Origin: a virus
Reading direction: 5' to 3' (one strand)
DNA length: 46,513 bases
IMG/VR virus record: IMGVR_UViG_3300015371_000071
Coordinates: 1-46,513 of that record
How positions within the stretch are numbered: the first letter of the stretch is position 1; each line of letters begins with the position of its first letter. Below the pieces are notes generated by a model, which did not search any database, was not told where the DNA came from, and saw only the letters and a program-made list of their open reading frames with translations. Position numbers and translations under genes: made by a program. Shown piece after piece: positions 24,422 through 33,239 of this stretch.

Positions 24422-26131
24422 CTAGTGGAAGCGTCTCATCACGAGCTTGAGCACGATGGCGTCGATCCCCCATCGAGCACCCGGTGTGAGCCCGACCAGA
24501 CGTAGCTGCATGGACTTGCACAGCCCGAGCCCGCCACCGCGCACGATCTTGTTGCCGGCGACGGCACCCGCACCCCACGTCGTCCCATCGCCCCAGTCGA
24601 ACTCCCCCCAGACCGAGATCCCCGACCCGTCGATCTGCAGGGTGTGCTGACGACGGGGGCTGATCTCCTCGTAGTCGCGGAAGCTCTGGATCTGCAGGCG
24701 ATGGGTGATCCCGGTACGGCGGCAGACGAAGTCGGGACGGCGGAAGGACTTCTTGCGCGTCGGCCAGCCAGCGGTGAGCCACGGCGTGCGGTAGGCAGTG
24801 CGGAACGGGAAAGCGCCCGCCGAGCCCGAGGCGATGATCAACTCGCCGAGATCGTTCATCAGCGCAGGCGGCTCCCACACGTCGCCGGCGCTGCCGGTGG
24901 CAGCGATCGCCGAGATGTCGGTCACCCGGTCGAGCGCCTGGGCCTCGTTGGCATCGAGCATCACGATGCACGGTGACTCGGTGTTGCGCAGCACCCCCAT
25001 CGGGCGCAGCGCCGAGTCGATGTTGGAGCCACCGACCAGCGGGCCGAGCCCGCCGGCCATCGAGGTGTAGAACATCCAGCACCCGGCGTCGCCGACGGCG
25101 GGGTCGTACACGAACACCCCGGCCGAGTCGTTGGCGGCACCCTCGTAGCTCCACGGCACGGTGACCCACAGCTTGCGCTGCAACCAACCAACCCAGACGA
25201 GCTCGCGATGGACGATCTCGTTGATCGAACCCCGCAGTTGCTGGGCGATCTCCTCGGGCATCTCGCCGGTGTAGGCGTAGATCCCCCCGTGGTCGGAGGC
25301 CGAGTAGAAGAACACCGCGGTCTCCGAACGGGTCACCGCCTGCGGGCCCGGCACACCGAGCGTCGTCGACTTCTTGATCACCTGCCAGGAGTCGGCGTCG
25401 TAGCCGTAGATCGCCCAGACCCCGCTGGTCTTGAACACCAGCAGGTGGTCCTGGAACGACATCAGGGCGGTGATGCGGTCACCCTCGGAGGCGATGTCGA
25501 TGAAGTCGAGCGCCGCCCAGTCCTCGGTGCTCGTCGGGTGCGACCAGCGGATGCGGTTGGGCTGGTCGACGCCGTCCTCTTCGAGGTTGGCGACGAACAG
25601 GTAGCCACCGTGGCTCTCGCAGACCTCGGCCTTGGGCATCTTGCCGCCGACCGGGGCGGTGTAATCGTCGTTCCAGTTGGCCGCTCCCGAAGCAGTGAGC
25701 GCCGTCGGGGCGGCCGTGCCCACGCGCTTGTGGCTCTGGAACTCCCGCCCGCAGGCGATGTAGACGGTGTCGCCGAGAGCAGCGAAGTCGACGAGGTGGG
25801 TCTCGGCGCCGCAGGGAATCACGAGATCGTCGACCGCCTGGCCCCCGTGCGAGCCGTAGACGGTGTCGTTGGCGGCGACGTAGACCACCTCGTCACCCGA
25901 GCTCAGCGAGTGCAGGTAAGCCCGCCGGGGGTCCCACGCCTCGAGCTCGGACCACGGATCGTTGGTCGTCCACAGATCCCAGCCAGCGCGGCTGTAGATC
26001 CCGCCGAGGCGGTCGGCCGAGACGTTGAGCGTCTCGGGGGTCTCGTTCTCGCCCAGCTGGAACGGTGAGGCGCGGGTGTTCAGCCCGCCCGAGAAGTCGA
26101 CCATGTTGATGGGGTCGAGACGGTTGGCCAT
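24422..26131 (-). CDS. Tail hub/nozzle protein, beta-rich (T7 gp12 or P22 gp10 role)
   Basis: A 569-residue protein starting in a TGATG overlap with the adaptor gene. It begins MANRLDPINMVDFSGGLNTR, the FSGG-L-N-T start typical of podovirus tail tubular B/stabilisation proteins. Repeated strands such as VVYVAANDTVYG, DTVYIACGREF, LLVFKTSGVWAIYGYD and AVFFYSASDHGGIYAYTG suggest a beta-propeller, and the C-terminal 170 residues look like a beta domain (HTLQIDGSGISVWGEFDWG). It would form the lower tail tube or nozzle below the adaptor ring. The assignment rests on the start motif, strand pattern and position right after the adaptor. Confidence 0.75.
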   Translation of the reverse strand: MANRLDPINMVDFSGGLNTRASPFQLGENETPETLNVSADRLGGIYSRAGWDLWTTNDPWSELEAWDPRRAYLHSLSSGDEVVYVAANDTVYGSHGGQAVDDLVIPCGAETHLVDFAALGDTVYIACGREFQSHKRVGTAAPTALTASGAANWNDDYTAPVGGKMPKAEVCESHGGYLFVANLEEDGVDQPNRIRWSHPTSTEDWAALDFIDIASEGDRITALMSFQDHLLVFKTSGVWAIYGYDADSWQVIKKSTTLGVPGPQAVTRSETAVFFYSASDHGGIYAYTGEMPEEIAQQLRGSINEIVHRELVWVGWLQRKLWVTVPWSYEGAANDSAGVFVYDPAVGDAGCWMFYTSMAGGLGPLVGGSNIDSALRPMGVLRNTESPCIVMLDANEAQALDRVTDISAIAATGSAGDVWEPPALMNDLGELIIASGSAGAFPFRTAYRTPWLTAGWPTRKKSFRRPDFVCRRTGITHRLQIQSFRDYEEISPRRQHTLQIDGSGISVWGEFDWGDGTTWGAGAVAGNKIVRGGGLGLCKSMQLRLVGLTPGARWGIDAIVLKLVMRRFH

Positions 26132-26814
26132 CAGGGGTTCACCGGGGGTCCCCAGACCGCGGTCTGATGTCCGAGGCCACCGAGGGGCAGGCCCCCGGCA
26201 TAGATCAGCGGGCGGTTGTGGCGTGGGTTGCAGATGGCATTGCGCGCCGCCGCGAAGCCCGCCTGGAACCGCTTCATGTAGACGTCCTCGAGGACCTCGT
26301 CCTCCTGCTGGGCGTAGCACAGGGCGATGGCGAAGTGGGCGAGCAGGATGTGCAGCCGCGGGTCGGCGTCGATGACCGCGCCAGCACCGCCGGCGACCCA
26401 GTTGGAGGGGTAGCGGTAGCCACGCAGGCGGATGGTGCGGCCGGTGTCGGGGTCGGGGCTGAGGCGCAGCACCCCGCCCCAGATCGTGTAGTAGACGGGG
26501 ATCGTCGTCGTGGCGATCTGGGAGAAATTGTCCTCGGCCTGCTCGTTGGAGACCTGCACCAGGCGCATGCCGTTGTCACCGTCGACCACCGAGAACAGCC
26601 CCGACGGATCGCAGTCGGCGGGCAGGGCGATGTCAGGGGTGCCGGGCTCCTTGACGATCTCCCAGCGCGACTCGAGGCTGGGCCAGCGGTTCTCCATCGA
26701 CATCATCCGGGTGTAGCCCTCGGAGATGTAGGAGTCGAGCATGGCGTTCGGGAGCTCCTCGCTGTCCATGTCGAGTTGCATGCGGATGTAGTCCCGCAGG
26801 TCCTGCAGGTTCAC
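26131..26814 (-). CDS. Head-tail adaptor (tail tubular protein A-like)
   Basis: A 227-residue protein with a GTG start overlapping the previous stop as GTGA; a start 54 bases further up is possible but would overlap the zinc-finger gene. Residues 1-50 contain LRDYIRMQLDMDSEELPNAM and YISEGYTRMMSMENRWP, a helical N-terminus shared by podovirus adaptor proteins that bind below the portal. Beta strands follow (LRLSPDPDTGRTIRLRGY), then a helix (LAHFAIALCYAQQEDEVLE). It lies between capsid and tail hub genes, as expected for a gatekeeper ring protein. Confidence 0.75.
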   Translation of the reverse strand: MNLQDLRDYIRMQLDMDSEELPNAMLDSYISEGYTRMMSMENRWPSLESRWEIVKEPGTPDIALPADCDPSGLFSVVDGDNGMRLVQVSNEQAEDNFSQIATTTIPVYYTIWGGVLRLSPDPDTGRTIRLRGYRYPSNWVAGGAGAVIDADPRLHILLAHFAIALCYAQQEDEVLEDVYMKRFQAGFAAARNAICNPRHNRPLIYAGGLPLGGLGHQTAVWGPPVNP

Positions 26815-27098
26815 TCCGTGTCGCCGATCCGATCTGGACGGGCCTGACCCGGCGAGTGGAACACGCACAGGTCGGTGCCGCGGATCGGGCGGGCCTTGCA
26901 GGTGTCGCCCTTGGCCTTGCAGAAGTCCACGCGCTGGCGCAGCGGCGGGACGTAGGGGGCAGTGGAGAACCCAGCCGCCGAGCCGAACACGGCGTTCTCG
27001 CGGATCGAGCCGGCGCGCTCGCCGACCAGTTCGTCGGCGGTGATGCGCTCGGCGTCGGCGTTCTGGGTGACCCCGTACGGGGAGATGTCGTTCATCAT
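26811..27098 (-). CDS. Small zinc-finger-like virion-region protein, 95 residues
   Basis: Residues 60-81 hold C-x6-C-x10-C-x2-H (VDFCKAKGDTCKARP, DLCVFHSP), which can bind one zinc. This kind of C-x-K-x3-TC-x-A motif recurs in small genes next to capsid genes of actinobacterial phages, by memory. AGGAG stands so close to the first ATG (27098) that the second ATG, one codon in at 27095, may be the true start. It follows the hairpin after the capsid gene and overlaps the adaptor gene as GTGA. It may be a head-completion or minor virion protein; no function is established. Confidence 0.7.
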   Translation of the reverse strand: MMNDISPYGVTQNADAERITADELVGERAGSIRENAVFGSAAGFSTAPYVPPLRQRVDFCKAKGDTCKARPIRGTDLCVFHSPGQARPDRIGDTE

Positions 27099-27110
27099 TC
27101 TCCTGGTGGT

Positions 27111-27148
27111 CCGACGCGGGAGGGAATTGCGGCGCCCTCCCGCGTCGG
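27111..27148 (-). terminator. Hairpin just downstream of the capsid gene
   Basis: A perfect 14-bp stem CCGACGCGGGAGGG / CCCTCCCGCGTCGG with a 10-base loop lies 8 bases after the capsid stop. It has no T-run, so it is better read as a partial terminator or a 3' stabiliser that keeps capsid mRNA abundant relative to downstream tail genes. Confidence 0.7.
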
Positions 27149-27156
27149 GAACGAGG

Positions 27157-28179
27157 TCAGGGGGCCGCGCTGACAGCGGTCAGCTTGAAGTGGCGGCGAC
27201 GCTGACGGGTGGTCAGGTTGCCGTACGCCGTGATGAACGAGTACCTCGCGTCGACCGAGGACCCGAGGCCGGACGTGGCGTGGGCAGACGCCATGTTCTC
27301 CGACAGCCCCTTGCTGAACGGGGTCTGGGCGAAGAAGCGCCCGGAGTGGAACACCAGCCCGACGTACTTCGAGTTGATGCCGTACATCACCCCAGCCGGG
27401 CAGTCGAAGTCCCAGTACACGGGGGTCTGCTTGAACAGCAGGTTCATGAACCCGAGGTTCGCCGACTTGGTATCGGTGTAGCGGACCTGCGGGGTCAGCG
27501 TCGACTCGTAGAACTCGTAGACACCCTGGCCGGTGAAGATGGCATCGACGCGGTCGCTGCCCGAGTCCGAGCTCGAGTGGTACGCCGCCGACATGGCGCG
27601 CTCCAGGCCGGTGGCATCGACGGCGCCGACGCTGGTCTCGATCGACTTCCAGAACTCGCTGCCAGCCGTCGCCGGGTTGATCCCGCCGATCGCTCCGGTC
27701 GAGTCGATGATGGCGTCGAGGGACAGGAAGTCCTTGGTCGCGTCGGGTGCCGACTGGGTGCCGTAGAGCATCTTGCTCATCCGGTTCTTCAGCGTCTCCT
27801 CGGCCTGCATCACCTTGGCTTCGAGCAGGCTGAGCACCTGTTCCTTGCCATTGTTGATGGCCTCTTCGAGACCCGAGATGGCGATGGTGGCGTACACCTG
27901 GCGCCACGGGAACTGGGCTGCCGAGATGCCTTCCTGCGGCGTGATCGTCAGCTGCTGCCATTCGGAGTAGCTGCCGGACTCGCCCTCGGCGTAGATCAGC
28001 GGCTCGACGATGGAGACGCCGCCGTTGATCTTGCGGACACGCCCCTTCGACATCATGTAGTTGAGGAGCGGCCGACCGTTAAAGATGTTGTCGGTCAGCT
28101 GCTTGTGGTAGTTGTGCATCGTCGTCGTCAACATGTCGTCCCAGTTGACGGGGAGATGCGATGGGTTGGCTGCGGCCAC
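27157..28179 (-). CDS. Major capsid protein (HK97-type fold)
   Basis: A 340-residue protein starting at GTG. The N-terminal part (MLTTTMHNYHKQLTDNIFNG, PLLNYMMSKGRVRKINGG) and PWRQVYATIAISGLEEAINN match the pattern of podovirus and siphovirus HK97-fold capsid proteins, with the long helix LSLLEAKVMQAEETLKNRM as spine. Later segments VDAIFTGQGVYEFYES and DFDCPAGVMYGINSKYVGL fit the peripheral and axial domains. It follows the scaffold gene directly and is followed by the hairpin at 27111-27148, both typical for a highly expressed capsid gene. The ribosome-binding site sits in a small hairpin at 28184-28196. Confidence 0.9.
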   Translation of the reverse strand: MAAANPSHLPVNWDDMLTTTMHNYHKQLTDNIFNGRPLLNYMMSKGRVRKINGGVSIVEPLIYAEGESGSYSEWQQLTITPQEGISAAQFPWRQVYATIAISGLEEAINNGKEQVLSLLEAKVMQAEETLKNRMSKMLYGTQSAPDATKDFLSLDAIIDSTGAIGGINPATAGSEFWKSIETSVGAVDATGLERAMSAAYHSSSDSGSDRVDAIFTGQGVYEFYESTLTPQVRYTDTKSANLGFMNLLFKQTPVYWDFDCPAGVMYGINSKYVGLVFHSGRFFAQTPFSKGLSENMASAHATSGLGSSVDARYSFITAYGNLTTRQRRRHFKLTAVSAAP

Positions 28180-28183
28180 GGGA

Positions 28184-28196
28184 ACCCCTTCGGGGT
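28184..28196 (-). promoter_or_regulatory. Mini-hairpin over the capsid ribosome-binding site
   Basis: On the minus strand ACCCC-GAA-GGGGT forms a 5-bp hairpin. Its 3' arm contains the only purine-rich ribosome-binding site (GAAGGGG), 5 bases before the capsid GTG. It could tune capsid translation or make it depend on ribosomes arriving from the scaffold gene, which ends 8 bases upstream of the hairpin. Confidence 0.4.
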
Positions 28197-28203
28197 GTGC
28201 GGC

Positions 28204-29064
28204 CTACGGCTTGCGACTGAGCTCGCGCTCCGCTTGCTCGAAGGCCTCGGCGATGGTCATGGGACCAGCGTTGGCCGGGGCGGGTGAGGTGCCTGCGCGT
28301 GTTGCAGATCCACCGTTGCCGATCAGCTGCTGAGCGTTCTGGCCCGCCGCCTGGCGCTGCTGGTTGGCAGCCGCCTGACGCGCAGCATGCTGCTGCTGGA
28401 CCGTCATCGCTCGATCGAAGGCGATGTTCTTCCAGATCATCTCGAAGCTGTCGGGGCCCATGCCCCGCTCTAGTGCCGACGAGACGACCTCGCGAACATC
28501 GTCCTGACTCAGCTGGTACCGCTGCTGTAGTTGGCCGACCGTGGTCCGCAGGTGCTCGTTGGCCTGACGTTCCTCCCACTGCTGAGCCAGGGTTTGGTTC
28601 TGGCGCTCCAACTGGGCGATGCGTCGCTCGGTCGGATCGGCGTAGGGGTTGTCGTCCTCGTCCTCGTAGCTCGACTCCCGTGAGGGTGCCGCCTGCTGAC
28701 CGAAGTCCACGCCGTACTGCTGAGCAAGGATGCGGAGGGTCTCCGCCGGCTGAGACTGCAGTGCTCGCTCGAGAGTGAGTGCGTACTCGGCCTGCTGACG
28801 CTGTTGCGCTAGCTCCTGTGTCTTGCGGGTGTAGTCCGCGGTGCGGCTGTAGCCCGAAAGCGCTTCTCGCAGTGGAACCTCTTCGTCCTGGCCGTCAACC
28901 TTGACGCGGACGTAGCGGTTGGCCACGTCATCGTCGAGCTCTAGGTACGAACGCTCTGGTTCTGGTGGTGCCTGGTCGGCGTTGTCTCCATCCCAGCCGA
29001 TGTCTCCGCTTGGCGCGGGATCAGGTGGTTCGGAATCCCCGCTGAGGGGGTAGGGGTCCGACAC
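28204..29064 (-). CDS. Scaffolding protein
   Basis: A 286-residue, very acidic, Gln-rich protein with a GTG start. Residues about 48-95 contain RYVRVKVDGQDEEVPLREAL followed by GYSRTADYTRKTQELAQQRQ, the signature of a scaffold family found between portal and capsid genes of many podoviruses. The rest is mostly helix (about 85-120 and 145-240), ending in an Ala/Pro-rich linker and a short helix (TIAEAFEQAERELSRK) that would contact the capsid protein. It acts inside the procapsid and leaves before DNA packaging. Its position between portal and capsid genes supports the call. Confidence 0.85.
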   Translation of the reverse strand: MSDPYPLSGDSEPPDPAPSGDIGWDGDNADQAPPEPERSYLELDDDVANRYVRVKVDGQDEEVPLREALSGYSRTADYTRKTQELAQQRQQAEYALTLERALQSQPAETLRILAQQYGVDFGQQAAPSRESSYEDEDDNPYADPTERRIAQLERQNQTLAQQWEERQANEHLRTTVGQLQQRYQLSQDDVREVVSSALERGMGPDSFEMIWKNIAFDRAMTVQQQHAARQAAANQQRQAAGQNAQQLIGNGGSATRAGTSPAPANAGPMTIAEAFEQAERELSRKP

Positions 29065-29116
29065 GATCGAGTCCTACTTCCTGGTTGCTCTGTGTCGAGC
29101 GCCATTGAACCACAGA

Positions 29117-31015
29117 TCACCCGCCTAACTGTGCAAGCAACTCCGGTGGAATCTGTGGGGCGGTCCCCATGGGCATCTGCTCGATCGGCGGGCCCGCGCC
29201 GGCCAGGTCGGCCGGCACGGGCATCGCATCCGGTGGCGGTGGGCCGCCTTCGGGTGGCAGCGGGCCCTGAGGCTGGGCATTCGGGTCGACCTGCTGCTGC
29301 TGCATCTGCTGTTCCATCGGCCCGTTGAGCAGGGACGAGGTGTCCTTGATGCCGAAGCCGTACTGCAGGATGTAGCGCGCCAGCCCGTTGGGGTTGACCA
29401 CCCCGACCTCCACGAACGGGGCCATCGCGTCGACCAGCTGCAGCGCTGACTGACGCCGGAAGGCCTCGTTGCGGGGCTCGGTCGAGCCACCCTCCACCTC
29501 GTAGTCGTAGTCGCCCTGGAGGTAGTCGGCGTCGTAGTTGACCCACGCTCGACCGGCGACCGAGGTGATGCGCGCCACCTGCTCGCCGGTCAGGAACTGC
29601 TGCATCAGGCCGATGATCTTCTCGCCGCACTCCGACAGGTACGACTCGATCTTGGCCAGCTTGTCCCGGCTGCGGGAGTTGGCAGCGTCCTGGATCATCG
29701 CCGCCTCGGTGGCGGTGCGCCGGATCGCCGACTCGGGCTGGCCGCGGGCGTAGTCGCTCACGCCGCTGACCGTGTTGATGTCGTCCTCGATCAGCTGGGA
29801 CTGGTTGTAGAAGTCGGGCGGGGTGCCGACCGAGGGCAGCGGGGCGATCGAGCGGCTGGGGTCGGCGTCGCCCATCACCGGCACCATCGAGTTGTCGACG
29901 TCGGACTCGAGGGCCCGCACCCCGTCCTCGTCGAACAGGTCCCGCGCGTAGATCCACTTGCGAGCGAACCGCTTGCGGTGGTTCAGCATCTGGTTGCGGG
30001 TCTCGTTGAGCTCCAGCTGCAGCGACTCGACCGACTCGATCTCACCCATCGGGTAGAAGTGGTCGGGCACCTCGTAGTTGCGCAGCATCAGGAACGGGTG
30101 CCCGCTGCCGTAGGGGATCGGGGCCGGCTTGATCAGGTAGCTGTCGTTGACCGCCGAGCCCTCGTTGACGGCATCGCCAGCGAGGGCGAACGTCGACACC
30201 TCGTTGCGCTTGAGGTCGTAGAACTCGATGATCTCGCAGTAGCTGATCGCCCCCTCGTCGGCGGCATCGATGTCGCTGCGCCCATCGCTGTCACCCTGGC
30301 CGGTGCTCACGAAGCGGGTCGTGGTCGACACCGCCTGGCGCGCCTTGCGGTCGTAGCGAGAGTCGACCCGGACGTCTTGGACGGGTCGCCAGATGCGTTG
30401 AGCGATCCATCGCATTTCCCGAGGCAGTCGGGCGTCCGGGTCGACGAACATGTCGAAGATGCTGATGCGTTCGAGGTAGGGGCGATCGGCCACGACGGCG
30501 GTCGACTCCGACTCGACGTTGCCCGGCATCGGCAGCCGGTCATCGATGCCCTCGCTGTCACCGGTCTCGATCGAGTTCTCGCCACCACCGAGCTCGCCGG
30601 TCGCCTTGACCTCAGGGGGCTTGGTGAAGCGGTAGCCGCACTTGGTCCAGCCGTGGCCGGCGAGGATCCAGTCGTCGACGGCGAGGCGGATCTCATCCTG
30701 GTAGTGGTGACAGCGCCAGAGGTAGTTGAGCACCTCCTCGACGATCACCGCGTTGGGGGCGTTGTCGGGCTTGCGGGCGTTGACCACGAAGCGCGGGTTG
30801 TTGATCGCCACGGCCGGGGCGATCACGTTCTTGGTGGCGAACACCAGGTTGATCACCAGGCGGTCGTTCTTGTCGGCGGCGGCGTACTGTTTGCCCCGGT
30901 AGAGCTCGATCATCCGGTGCCACAGGTCGTCGTAGTGGTCCGATCGCCAGCGCTTCGAGCGCTCCACTTCGTCGCGGTTGAACTGCAGCTTGTCAGTCAG
31001 CTTCATCGGCGGCAT
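29117..31015 (-). CDS. Portal protein
   Basis: A 632-residue protein at the expected place between terminase and scaffold. The N-terminal region (WHRMIELYRGKQYAAADK, VIAPAVAINNPRFVVNARKP, EEVLNYLWRCHHYQDE) matches portal proteins of podoviruses. The middle has PYLERISIFDMFVDPDARLP and the long helix FYPMGEIESVESLQLELNET, and the C-terminus is Pro/Gln-rich. Twelve copies should form the DNA channel at one capsid vertex, binding the terminase and later the adaptor at 26131-26814. The ATG at 31015 is 4 bases after the upstream stop; a second ATG three codons in is possible. A 52-base gap with no clear hairpin separates it from the scaffold gene. Confidence 0.88.
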   Translation of the reverse strand: MPPMKLTDKLQFNRDEVERSKRWRSDHYDDLWHRMIELYRGKQYAAADKNDRLVINLVFATKNVIAPAVAINNPRFVVNARKPDNAPNAVIVEEVLNYLWRCHHYQDEIRLAVDDWILAGHGWTKCGYRFTKPPEVKATGELGGGENSIETGDSEGIDDRLPMPGNVESESTAVVADRPYLERISIFDMFVDPDARLPREMRWIAQRIWRPVQDVRVDSRYDRKARQAVSTTTRFVSTGQGDSDGRSDIDAADEGAISYCEIIEFYDLKRNEVSTFALAGDAVNEGSAVNDSYLIKPAPIPYGSGHPFLMLRNYEVPDHFYPMGEIESVESLQLELNETRNQMLNHRKRFARKWIYARDLFDEDGVRALESDVDNSMVPVMGDADPSRSIAPLPSVGTPPDFYNQSQLIEDDINTVSGVSDYARGQPESAIRRTATEAAMIQDAANSRSRDKLAKIESYLSECGEKIIGLMQQFLTGEQVARITSVAGRAWVNYDADYLQGDYDYEVEGGSTEPRNEAFRRQSALQLVDAMAPFVEVGVVNPNGLARYILQYGFGIKDTSSLLNGPMEQQMQQQQVDPNAQPQGPLPPEGGPPPPDAMPVPADLAGAGPPIEQMPMGTAPQIPPELLAQLGG

Positions 31016-31018
31016 GGA

Positions 31019-31267
31019 TCACCCCCAGCCGTACGTCGAAGCTGGCTCGACGTCGACGCCGAGCACGCGATCGCCCAGGATTTCTGACCGTCGTTCCGCG
31101 TTGGTGTAGTCGTGGAAGGAATCGCGGGTGTAGCCGCCACCGCCACGGAATGAGAACCCGACCGAACTGACGCGGCACAGGAAGCAGGTCTCGGAGCCGT
31201 TGTCCTCGGCGGTGCGCACCATGCATTCGCGGCACAGCGTCGGTCCGTTGGGGTCGCGGGTGCTCAT
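31019..31267 (-). CDS. Small zinc-finger protein next to portal, 82 residues
   Basis: Cysteines C12, C15, C28 and C31 form a C-x2-C-x12-C-x2-C zinc ribbon in the first third. The rest contains SFRGGGGYTRDSFHDYTNAE, a Gly-Arg turn before a charged helix. It starts at an ATGA overlap with the Ig-like gene and ends 3 bases before the portal start. Small zinc proteins beside terminase and portal genes may help packaging or be early cytoplasmic proteins; the sequence does not say. No named family is recognised. Confidence 0.7.
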   Translation of the reverse strand: MSTRDPNGPTLCRECMVRTAEDNGSETCFLCRVSSVGFSFRGGGGYTRDSFHDYTNAERRSEILGDRVLGVDVEPASTYGWG

Positions 31268-31632
31268 GTGATGGTGAGGCTGCGCGGCGTGGTCGACAGC
31301 AGCGTGTTGTTGCGCACGTTGACCGACACCACCTTGGCCGCCGGCACGCTGGCCAGCGGGTAGGGGGCAGTCACCGAGGTGGCGCTGACGAAGGTGGTCG
31401 GCTGGTCGATGCCGTCGAAGGTCACCTTGGTCGCACCGGACACGAACAGGGTGCCGGTGCAGGTGATCGTGATGTTGGCCGCCCCGTGCACAGCGGTGGT
31501 CGGGCTGATCGACGCCAGCGTCGGGCGCGACGTCGTGGTCGTGCCACGCAACACGATCTTCTGGTTGGTGTAGCGAGCCTTGTTGGCGCCGCGCGTCACC
31601 CGGCGGGCCTTCTGGTAGCGGGCAACGGTCAT
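31264..31632 (-). CDS. Ig-like (IPT/TIG-type) small virion protein, 122 residues
   Basis: The start at 31632 is chosen for its AGGAGCTCGAC and ATGA overlap with the terminase stop. Residues 1-30 are strongly basic (ARYQKARRVTRGANKARYTN). Residues 38-122 look like one immunoglobulin-type IPT/TIG domain (LASISPTTAVHGAANITITC, GATKVTFDGIDQPTTFVSAT, VVSVNVRNN). Such domains decorate capsids or tails and bind surface glycans weakly. A basic tail on a decoration domain could contact the capsid or DNA. It lies between the large terminase and zinc-finger genes. Confidence 0.7.
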   Translation of the reverse strand: MTVARYQKARRVTRGANKARYTNQKIVLRGTTTTSRPTLASISPTTAVHGAANITITCTGTLFVSGATKVTFDGIDQPTTFVSATSVTAPYPLASVPAAKVVSVNVRNNTLLSTTPRSLTIT

Positions 31633-33239
31633 GTCGAGCTCCTGACGTAGTGGCGGCCGATCGGCTCGCGCTCGGTCCTGGTGCGAGTGGCCTGATCGAG
31701 CTTGCCGAACATCATGCGCTCCATGTGGCCCCAGGTGCCAGGGGGTGGCTCGTTGACGGGCTGGTATTCGCGCAGCCAAACGTACTTCAACATCTGCACC
31801 GTGATCGCCAATGCCATCACGCGGTCGTCGAAGGGCGTGCCGTGCATCTTGCCGTCGCCCTCACGGATGAACGAGCGGAGCTCCTGGATGCAGTCGGCGT
31901 CGAAGCAGCGCAGCCCCTCACGCAGCGCCGAGTTGAGCTCGTCGATGGCGAGGGGCTTGGTGATCGTAGTGGTGCGCCAGCCCAGCGTCTCGCTCGGCTG
32001 GGCCCTGGCCTTGGACTGGGTGCGCAGGTGGTACAGCGGCGAGTAGGCCATGCGCGCCAGCGCCTTGTTGGTGGTCAGCCCGTGGTTGTTGGACTCCACG
32101 CCGACGAGTGCGTTGTTGTACCAACGACCAAGGTTGAAGACGACATCGGTCCCCAATAGGTCAGCATCCACCCGATCGTGGAAACAGGCGACCACGTCAC
32201 GGTCCTTGGCGTCAACGACGTACGCCACCGAGTAGTCCCCGTGCTCAAGTCCCTCGGCGACGTCCACACCGATGACATATCTCGCTCCTTCGGTCGGGAA
32301 CCGCCACACCCGCAGCGGCCCGTTGCGTTGCTCCTCGAACTCGCGCCCCTCGAGCCCCGAGACCAGCCGGCCACGCATCGGCTCGACAGCCTGCATCGAG
32401 CGCAGCGTCTCGACGTTGAACACCGGGTGACCGGAGCGCAGGAACGCTTCGTCGGGATCGTTGGGGTACTCCTGGGCCAGCTGCCAGTCGGGCAGGTCGC
32501 GGCGCTTGGACTCGTACCAGTCCTCGTCGCGGTCACCTGACCACCACGGGAAGAAGATGCCCTTGAACCGATTGGTACGGTTCTGGCTTCCGACCCACAG
32601 CTTGTGGAAGAGGTTCCCTTCACCGTGAGCAGTCCCGAGCATGATCACCCGGCCGCCGACATCGGCGATGGGCTCGATGGCGGCCCACGCCTCGTCCGAG
32701 TTGGGGAGCAGCCCGAGCTCGTCGACGACAACCGTATATACCGTCTCTCCGCGCGCCGGGTCGGACGCACTCGGGAGAGACTCGAGATAACTCTCGTTGC
32801 TCATTGCCATCCGCGTCTGGTTGACCTGAACGACCGGTCCCCGGTACTTCATCCAAGCCGGGAGGAAGCGGCTGCCGTACTTCGCCTTGTCGAGGAGCTT
32901 CACCGCATCGCGCTCCGTCTTGCTCAACATCACGATGGCCCGGTCGCTGTAGAAGAACGTGAGCCAGAAGCAGAAGGTCGAGATCAGGGTGGAGAACCCG
33001 ATCTGGCGGGCCTTGAGGGCGACGGTGTAGCGCTCGGAGAGCCATAGGTAGACCGCCTCGACCTGGGCGTCGAAGAGCTCGAAGTTGATGCGGCCCCGCT
33101 CGGGGTGCCTGATCCACCAGTAGTTAGCGCAGAAGTAGCGGAACCCCTCGAGCTTCTCGTCGTCGCTGGCCTTCCAGCTGGGAGCGATCTTGCGCCACTC
33201 CCGCTCCTGCACGAGCTCCTCGAGGTTGTAGTCGTTCAT
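31629..33239 (-). CDS. terL: Terminase large subunit
   Basis: A 536-residue packaging motor. The ATPase domain has the Walker A-like ALKARQIGFSTL (about 74-85) and Walker B VYTVVVDE (D173, E174). The C-terminal RNase H-like nuclease has GVDVAEGLEHGDYS (D326), VESNNHG (E382) and FDDRVMALAI (D471/D472). All catalytic residues expected for a working enzyme are present. It pumps DNA through the portal and cuts the concatemer. The start at 33239 overlaps the upstream stop as ATGA. The subtype, and therefore the end structure of the genome, cannot be told without a tree. Confidence 0.95.
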   Translation of the reverse strand: MNDYNLEELVQEREWRKIAPSWKASDDEKLEGFRYFCANYWWIRHPERGRINFELFDAQVEAVYLWLSERYTVALKARQIGFSTLISTFCFWLTFFYSDRAIVMLSKTERDAVKLLDKAKYGSRFLPAWMKYRGPVVQVNQTRMAMSNESYLESLPSASDPARGETVYTVVVDELGLLPNSDEAWAAIEPIADVGGRVIMLGTAHGEGNLFHKLWVGSQNRTNRFKGIFFPWWSGDRDEDWYESKRRDLPDWQLAQEYPNDPDEAFLRSGHPVFNVETLRSMQAVEPMRGRLVSGLEGREFEEQRNGPLRVWRFPTEGARYVIGVDVAEGLEHGDYSVAYVVDAKDRDVVACFHDRVDADLLGTDVVFNLGRWYNNALVGVESNNHGLTTNKALARMAYSPLYHLRTQSKARAQPSETLGWRTTTITKPLAIDELNSALREGLRCFDADCIQELRSFIREGDGKMHGTPFDDRVMALAITVQMLKYVWLREYQPVNEPPPGTWGHMERMMFGKLDQATRTRTEREPIGRHYVRSST

